Under the pieces are notes generated by a model. That model saw nothing but the letters and a program-made list of their open reading frames with translations. It searched no databases and had not been told where the DNA came from. A stretch of DNA of 64,000 bases from Lepidodermella squamata (taxonomy: Eukaryota; Gastrotricha), in contig JBLDXI010000010.1 in assembly GCA_047495785.1 (NCBI GenBank), positions 1 through 64,000 of the forward strand, written 5' to 3'. Shown piece by piece: positions 58,172 to 64,000 of this stretch. The position numbers and the translations under genes are program-made. Within the stretch, counting starts at the first letter, position 1, and every line of letters begins with the position of its first letter.

Positions 58172-61155
58172 GTCTCATGCCAAAACTAACTTAACCTTTA
58201 TCCATCTTGTAGTAGGATCCGATATGAGTGACAAGTCTCGATTAATTTCAGTGTTAAAATGCGAGCCTTTTTGCTATTAAAAAAAGATAGAGAGAAAATT
58301 TGAAGCGACTTTATCTGATGCGTGTTTAGCTTCGCATCAAGGGAAAAATAATTCGATAACGATTCGAGTTATTTTGTCAGTAAATCCTATGACGACTAAA
58401 GATGCTGTGATCCGTGTGCGCAGTGTTATTCAGTGCTGAGTATTTTTCCGACTAGCGTAATGATGATACCTCTTGTGTGACGGGTGAAGTTAATTAAAAA
58501 CGCGACGTCGAAGTCTTTCGCATGTACCTATATGCCCGAGATCGACATAATCACGAGGAGGGGCGATGATTAATGCCATCTCTAGGTATTTTTTTTACTA
58601 TATAAATTGTAAAAAATGATCAAGTGTTTACTCGATGTGTTAGCGGCGGAATAGTTCGTTGAGCTGAATTCGGACTTCGCCGACGAGAAATCAAAGTCGA
58701 CCCGATTTCCGGGAGATTATAGACGAACGCTGTTTGTAAAATTTATGCAAAATTTCGTCCGCAATAATCGAACTCGTTGAGACAAATACACTGTGATGTG
58801 GGCCGAAACTACTGACGGCGGTCTTGACTTGAGGATTAACGCCTTTTCTATGTCTGTGATATCGAAAATGGCTACTTTTCCTGCACCTGTCTACTTCACG
58901 ACCCGAATATTCCGACTGAAAGCGATGGCGATTAAAAAGTTTGAAATCGATACCACGCGAACTAGGTTTTGTTGTTTGTTTATTGCGTAGAAATTGAGGC
59001 GTAAATTACATATTAGTCAAATCGATCACCATAATATATAGCTTTTTGGTATTTTATTGCTAAGAGCGAGCAATCAACGGAAAAAATTAAGGTCACATTA
59101 CCCAAAATAAGGGCCAGGCCTCGTGCGATTTTTGCAGTCATTTTTTCATCTCCCGTTGAGATAAATTTTCGATCTATCATCAATCAGCCAATCAAATAAG
59201 GGAAAGTGACATGTAACAAATATGTGGCCCGGCTAACTGGCCTTCAATAGCTATTTCCCAATTTTTGTTATCTATTCACGTTGATTTTCTGTTAATTTTT
59301 TAGTCATCGTCAAAATAACCCACATTCGTCACCCTAAATTTCAACTTTTTCACTCAAGCACGGTTTTTAAATTAAGTGAGTGTTCAAATAATTTTTGACG
59401 TCGGAGCTTAGAGGTCGAATGTCTACTCTCGGCATTGTTTGATGGTTTCGAAAATCCAGGAGAAAAATAATTTGTTTCGTCTTACATACGTTGTATTTGC
59501 CGAACTCGCGGAAGTGCGCTGGGCGCCTACTCGGCAGAGCGTCCGACCTCTGTCCGTCCGACCGAAATTAGTGTGACGGAAACGATAATTCCACATCAAT
59601 CATTTCCATGTATCATCAAGCGTCAATAAATTTTTTCAGCTTCAGTATAAGAAAGTAAATTATTTCGATTTCGCGAGTACGTAACTAAAACATCCGTTTG
59701 GAACCTATATTATGATTACTTTCATACACGTGGTATTTAACTCGAGATGAAATTTCAGCTTATGATGCCCTGCGATGCGCGAATACTGTTTTACTCCTCG
59801 ATGGCCAGTTCATCCGATCTGTCGATCGTTGAGGTCAAATTGGTGATTAAATGTTCATAGCTTTTTCACGCCGATAAGCGCAAATTCGTCCCATGGCTAA
59901 ATGGCCTTGGCGCTTCATAAATGAACTCATAAACTTTGCAAATCGGCTCATTAGGCTCCGAAACGATGAAAGGAAAAATAAAAAAGGAAAAATAAAAGCT
60001 TTGAAAACTTGGCGTTCCAGGAGAATCGAACCGCAATATAGGATTTCGCCAAATTGCTTGACCATTTTATACTTGGCGCTTGGCGCACAAATTAAGAATT
60101 CTAATTAGAAAGGGTGTGACTTTTTCCATCAGACATAATTTCTTCTTTTATCAGACATGTGTCTTATTTCATCCGACATCCTAAAGTGTGACTTTAATTA
60201 TCCGACAACAGTTCTCACTCCGAACCAAGTTTCACTGAATTTTTAGCAAATGAGGGAACTTCAAGAAAAACTTGTTGACTGTGGATATCTAGTGATTCCG
60301 AAGTCGATATTGATTAGGAAAAGGGGTATTTGGTTTAGGAATATTTTTGAGATAGAAAAATCCGTTCGAAATCCTAGCATTGAACCCTTTTTTACGTCAA
60401 AGGACGGAATTTTGAAGTCCCTATTCCGCCAACTCATGGGTTCCTCAAAATATTTCTCGTTTTGGAATCGATTGGAGCCACCGATCGAATATAAAGAACT
60501 GAGTTTATAGGTTCTTGGGCTTGGCTATTGGGCAGAGATGATCGGCAAAGTTTGAATTTATAGGCAAATTTCGTGTTGTTTATTTCAAGTCACATTTTAG
60601 GGTGTCGGATGAAATAAGACATATGTCTTATAAAAAATTTGTTAGAAAATGGCATCGACGCGAGCGGGGTCGATTACCCCTGTTGTAGCATCGATGAAAC
60701 CTTTTCGCTGGAACGTTCGATGTTGCGAGATTATCAAAGATTTAAAAATACGTCGTTTTTCGATTCATCTCAAAAACTCGTTTTGTGGCAAAGCCCGACG
60801 AACTAGTGGCCTATAACACGAATTACAAGCTAAACCAGAAACGGGTCCTATTCGTAACAAGAAATGTCGGTAAAATAAAACAGGTTATAAGGCCGGTTAT
60901 TTTACGTTCACACCATCATAATTTATTTTGGCAATACTTCATAGACAAATTAATCAAGTATTAAACTGAGATTAGTATAATCACTCGGCATGTTGTTTTC
61001 AACAATTTTTACATCGAGAAAAGAGAGAAGAAACATGGAGAGCGATCAGATGCACAATAAGAAATAATGAATTGATCATATAAATATAATTCTAAAATGG
61101 AATTTTTCAAAACTTATATGGAATTATGAATTATCTACTCTTTCGACTGAATCGA
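58172..61155. other. Intergenic interval upstream of mGluR and downstream of INSM
   Basis: No gene recognised apart from the inverted-repeat element at 60153-60628. The first 600 bases upstream of 58171 should contain the mGluR promoter. Small frames at 58793-58990 and 59893-60108 show no domain. Confidence 0.4.
60153..60628. mobile_element. Non-autonomous element with 41-bp inverted ends
   Basis: Ends 60153-60193 and 60588-60628 are reverse complements with 3 mismatches and start with the palindrome-like AGACATRTGTCT. The interior holds an ATG frame (60250-60510, 86 residues, RKRGIWFRNIFEIEK) with no recognised domain. This is typical of a MITE or short fold-back element. No target-site duplication was resolved. 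Confidence 0.75.
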
Positions 61156-62477
61156 TCAGTTAACAGCAGCGGCTGCTGCCACAAGACTGCCGATGTAATT
61201 CGACTGTTGCGGCTGTTTTTGGAGCGTGGCGAGTTGCGCGGCCAAGTGCCGCGCAACATGCGCTCGAAAATCCGCCAAATTCAAACATTGCAGACCACAC
61301 ATCGGGCATACACTCTGCAAAGTCGCCTCAGCACTCAACGCATTTGCGAAGTCGGGCTCCATCCCACTGGATCGCGACAGGCGGGGTTGCTTTGACGAAA
61401 AGCTGTTTTTCGAACTAGATGGTGAGCTTTTCGAGGAAGCTGAGGGTCGTTTCGAAGGGGGTTTGCTCGAAGTCGAGGTTCGATTGCTACCAATTTTATC
61501 GGCTTGGTCACTTGTCCCACTTGGGCGCGAACCCGGCAGGAGATCGACTTTTGGGCGGTGCCACCTCCTGTTTAATTAATTAATTTAATTTAATTCAAAT
61601 TAATTCAGAAATTTGCTAACCTGTGAGAAGCGAGATTTGCCGGGCAGCTGAAAACTTTATTGCACTCTGGGCAGCGGTGTTCGGTTTTTTCCAGCTTCGG
61701 GCAGTTGTGAGCAGCCAAGCAGAACGCGTCTTCGAACTTGACAGAGCATAGCGCGCAGACGTAGTCGCCAACGATGTTATGCATCGACGCCAATTTTCGC
61801 CGAGCTTCGTCTGAAACAGTCACCAGTTTAGCGTAGATGTTGTTAGCGTCGTAGTACCGGCTTTTACTCGGGGTCGCTGCTTCGCTGCTGAAAGCTGGCG
61901 ACAAAGCGTCGCTTATCAGTTTTCGTGACCGTTTCCGGCTGTTTGATTTCGTGCCGATGATAGTAACTGGTACCGTTCTCGGCAGTTGAAGGATAGCGGC
62001 TTCTTCTTGGTTGAAATTCAGCACTGGAGTACCTGGTTCCAACTTGGTACCAGACCCGGAACCGGAGACTTCTTCTTCGAACCCTGTCGAAGGTGTGCGG
62101 GTGGCAATCGGCTCGATTGGAAGTTGTTGCTGATCCCGAATCAATGACATCTGACTTTTCAACTGCTCGAGATTATTTTTCAGGGTTAGAAACGCTAATA
62201 GCTGTTGCTGGTGTTGTTGCGCTTGTTGTTGCTGCTGAAGGTGTTGCAGAAAATTTATGGCACCGCTTTGATTATTAAAAGCAGTGGCAGCTGCCGGCCG
62301 AGAAGTGGCACTGTTCAGCAGGAGCTGGCTCCAGATCAAAGATAGAGCCGATTCTGAGTTGGAACCCGGTAGCTGAAGGGCATTGGGCGCTTTCTCTAAG
62401 GCACCGATCGACAAGTTCAGCGGCTCACCGAAATCGCCGCTTTTGCAGATCGAAGTGTTAAACAAATTACCGAGCAT
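61156..62477 (-). CDS. INSM1: INSM/EGL-46-type zinc-finger transcription factor
   Basis: Exons 61621-62477 and 61156-61567 give 422 residues. Near residue 235 is an atypical finger, YVCALCSVKFEDAFCLAAHNC, followed directly by [23 protein letters not shown], where the exon junction falls inside the last finger. This pair and the [16 protein letters not shown] sequence define INSM1/EGL-46. A third finger (CPMCGLQCLNLADFRAHVARH) lies near the end. The N-terminus has EPLNLS, a CtBP-type corepressor motif variant, and a Gln-rich stretch. INSM proteins are nuclear repressors that control neuroblast and neuroendocrine differentiation. Start is the first ATG, 62477. Confidence 0.9.
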
Positions 62478-63007
62478 AGTAAATTCGCAAAAAATCTAGT
62501 TTTCGATGAACAATAATTGTAATGAAGCTTTAAGGTGGATGCAATATTGTTAATCGCGCGAGGGGTCACGCGTCACATTGACAAGGCGATTATTGCGATC
62601 GTGATGATGAGAGCTGCGCGCGCGCGCACAGGGTCGTCGTCGAATATTGGCAATAGCGAACTTCGCGTTACGATCAGGTTCCTTGTCTCAGCTATCGATT
62701 TGTTATTGGCATTGCTGGAGAAATCAGGACTACAAACACTACTATAGTCTATAGTTTTGTTCTTATGGCGTCTTCGATGACAATAAGTAGAAATACGTAT
62801 GGATTTGCATCGGGTTCTCCTCAAAGACTATAATAGTTAAAAGATCCGCGGTAAAGAAATTGTAAGCCCTTGCCCGAATCTCCATCTGAAGTTAAATTAA
62901 GTGAATTGATTAGCATTCAGAGTCAGATCGGGGCCGAAAAGTTGAGAATTCTAAAATCTGCGTCTCAACCTAATCTTATAGTGGAACCAGTGAATCCATG
63001 TTTCCAT

Positions 63008-63732
63008 ATCCCGAACAAAAAAGTGCACACTGTTTAAGAGATTTTTGGGTTCGCATTATTTTTTACGGGATTTTTGGCTATTTTTTTTATCGCCAACGAT
63101 GATTCATTCAGTCGTTTGGAGGTTTTATTGCTGTTATTGGAGTATTTTTGTCATAGTGCGAGAAATGCCCAAAAAAGTAGACGGCGCGTGCCACTTTTTT
63201 GCGAGGTTGATCGTCATGAAAAAAATGCACAGTGATATCACGAAAAAAATACGACTTTTTCTGCCATTCATGGAGTGGCGTTTTTTCGACTGATATCGAC
63301 CCTGTGATTTTAATTGCTGTTTTGGGGTTCTTTAGGATTTAATTTGAAATTAGCGTAAAAATGTCGAGATTTTTTGCAATGTCAAGAAATCTCGAAAATG
63401 AAATATGGACTTGGCGTCGCAAAAACAACAAAGTCCAAAGAGCAAGTTATTTATAAACCAATAAAAACAACATCATTTATGTGATCGCTGGTGGCGTAGT
63501 TGGTGAGGCGTTGGGCTGGTGCATCAATGTTCGATGGTTCAACCCCCGCCAGAGACACATTTTTAATTAATTGATTAAGCAATTATTGAATCAAATTACG
63601 ATATTTCTAGCTATTTGTATATTCTCGACATATTACGCTAATTTCAAATTAAATCCCAAAAAACCCTACTTAGAAAACACGTAAAAAAACACGAGAAAAG
63701 TCGCATTTGATAAACTTTTTTTTGTTCGGGAT
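63008..63732. mobile_element. Inverted-repeat element containing a tRNA-like pol III promoter
   Basis: Outer ends ATCCCGAACAAAAAAG (63008) and its complement (63715-63732) enclose inner inverted arms 63335-63368 and 63624-63656, which match over 33 bases with one indel and one substitution. Between the inner arms lies a tRNA-like stretch (63487-63560). The element is non-coding and about 725 bp if the outer ends are real, or about 320 bp if only the inner arms are. Confidence 0.65.
63487..63560 (+). ncRNA. tRNA-derived sequence with A and B boxes
   Basis: TGGCGTAGTTGG matches the pol III A box, and GGTTCAACCCC about 44 bases later matches the B box. The outer ends (CGCTGG...CCAGAG) pair partly, but the T-stem pairs poorly, so it is not a functional tRNA. 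It is more likely the promoter of a SINE-like transcript inside the element. Confidence 0.5.
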
Positions 63733-64000
63733 GGCGAAAGGCTTGAAACCCGATAGGTTGGCTCAAACGGCGCAAAACTCTATCGGTTTGTAACCCGTCT
63801 ACTTACTCGAACCTACACCACGAGGATTTGCGGGGAATCAAATCAAGGTGAAGATGAGTGAAGATCGCGACAAAAATGCAAATAACGTAGATTAATACCC
63901 GTCTGATCAGCCAAACGGCGCCGTTTGGAAAACAGGCGGCCGAATTAGACGGCGCGGAAAATGGATAATGCCGTCTGATTTCGGCCGTCTGACTAATACC

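Larger units (their letters stand above)
62478..64000. other. Right-end non-coding interval
   Basis: Upstream of the INSM gene, so the first part should include its promoter. It has a (GC)n run near 62617 and the composite inverted-repeat element at 63008-63732. The last 120 bases are rich in GCCGTCTGA/TCAGACGGC motifs in both orientations. No gene is seen. Confidence 0.4.

Overview
The window is from an animal nuclear genome, most likely a nematode-like ecdysozoan. The genes are split by short introns (roughly 45-500 bp) whose acceptors are mostly pyrimidine runs ending in CAG or TAG. Several starts sit just after acceptor-like sites, as in organisms that use spliced leaders. There are no bacterial features. 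I could place eleven host genes: IRF2BP (partial), an unrecognised Ser-rich coiled-coil gene (partial), a HAD-like protein, POLA2, ATR, meckelin/TMEM67, a THAP-domain gene, ISCA2, an SLC46-like MFS transporter, a metabotropic glutamate receptor and an INSM/EGL-46 zinc-finger gene. The spliced lengths of POLA2, ATR, THAP, ISCA2, HAD-like, SLC46-like, mGluR and INSM models all come out as whole codons.

Layout. 1-9.4 kb: a virus-like (Polinton/Maverick-type) block. Two 3.06-kb inverted arms (18-3073 and 3191-6251) around a 117-bp spacer each carry a small membrane protein, a chromodomain integrase, a second small membrane protein and a candidate structural protein. Next to the palindrome on the minus strand are a clear but divergent TATA-binding-protein homologue (6300-7411) and an orphan 268-aa protein. 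The block lies downstream of an IRF2BP exon (9425-10985) that ends at a good splice donor and lacks its RING exon, so it is probably inside an IRF2BP intron. 11-18.7 kb: a partial unknown gene, a perfect 36-bp-arm hairpin, retroelement debris and the HAD-like gene, which shares a 269-bp divergent promoter with POLA2.

18.7-38 kb: POLA2 and then ATR on the plus strand, separated by only 167 bp, a candidate operon pairing replication priming with the replication-stress checkpoint. ATR introns 5-7 (2.2, 3.1 and 2.7 kb) have collected transposon pieces: a pogo/Tigger-type transposase end, LINE and Penelope-like RT fragments, fold-back repeats, an antisense decayed transposon gene and a GC-rich island with broken orphan reading frames. 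38-46 kb: meckelin (minus), THAP and ISCA2 (plus). 46-50 kb: gene-poor with diverged tandem repeats. 50-58.2 kb: the transporter (plus) converges on the mGluR gene (minus). 58-64 kb: the INSM gene (minus) flanked by small non-autonomous inverted-repeat elements, one with tRNA-like pol III A and B boxes.

The strongest candidate for something undescribed is the TBP homologue beside the palindromic integrase/structural-gene block, which suggests a virus-like element carrying its own basal transcription factor.
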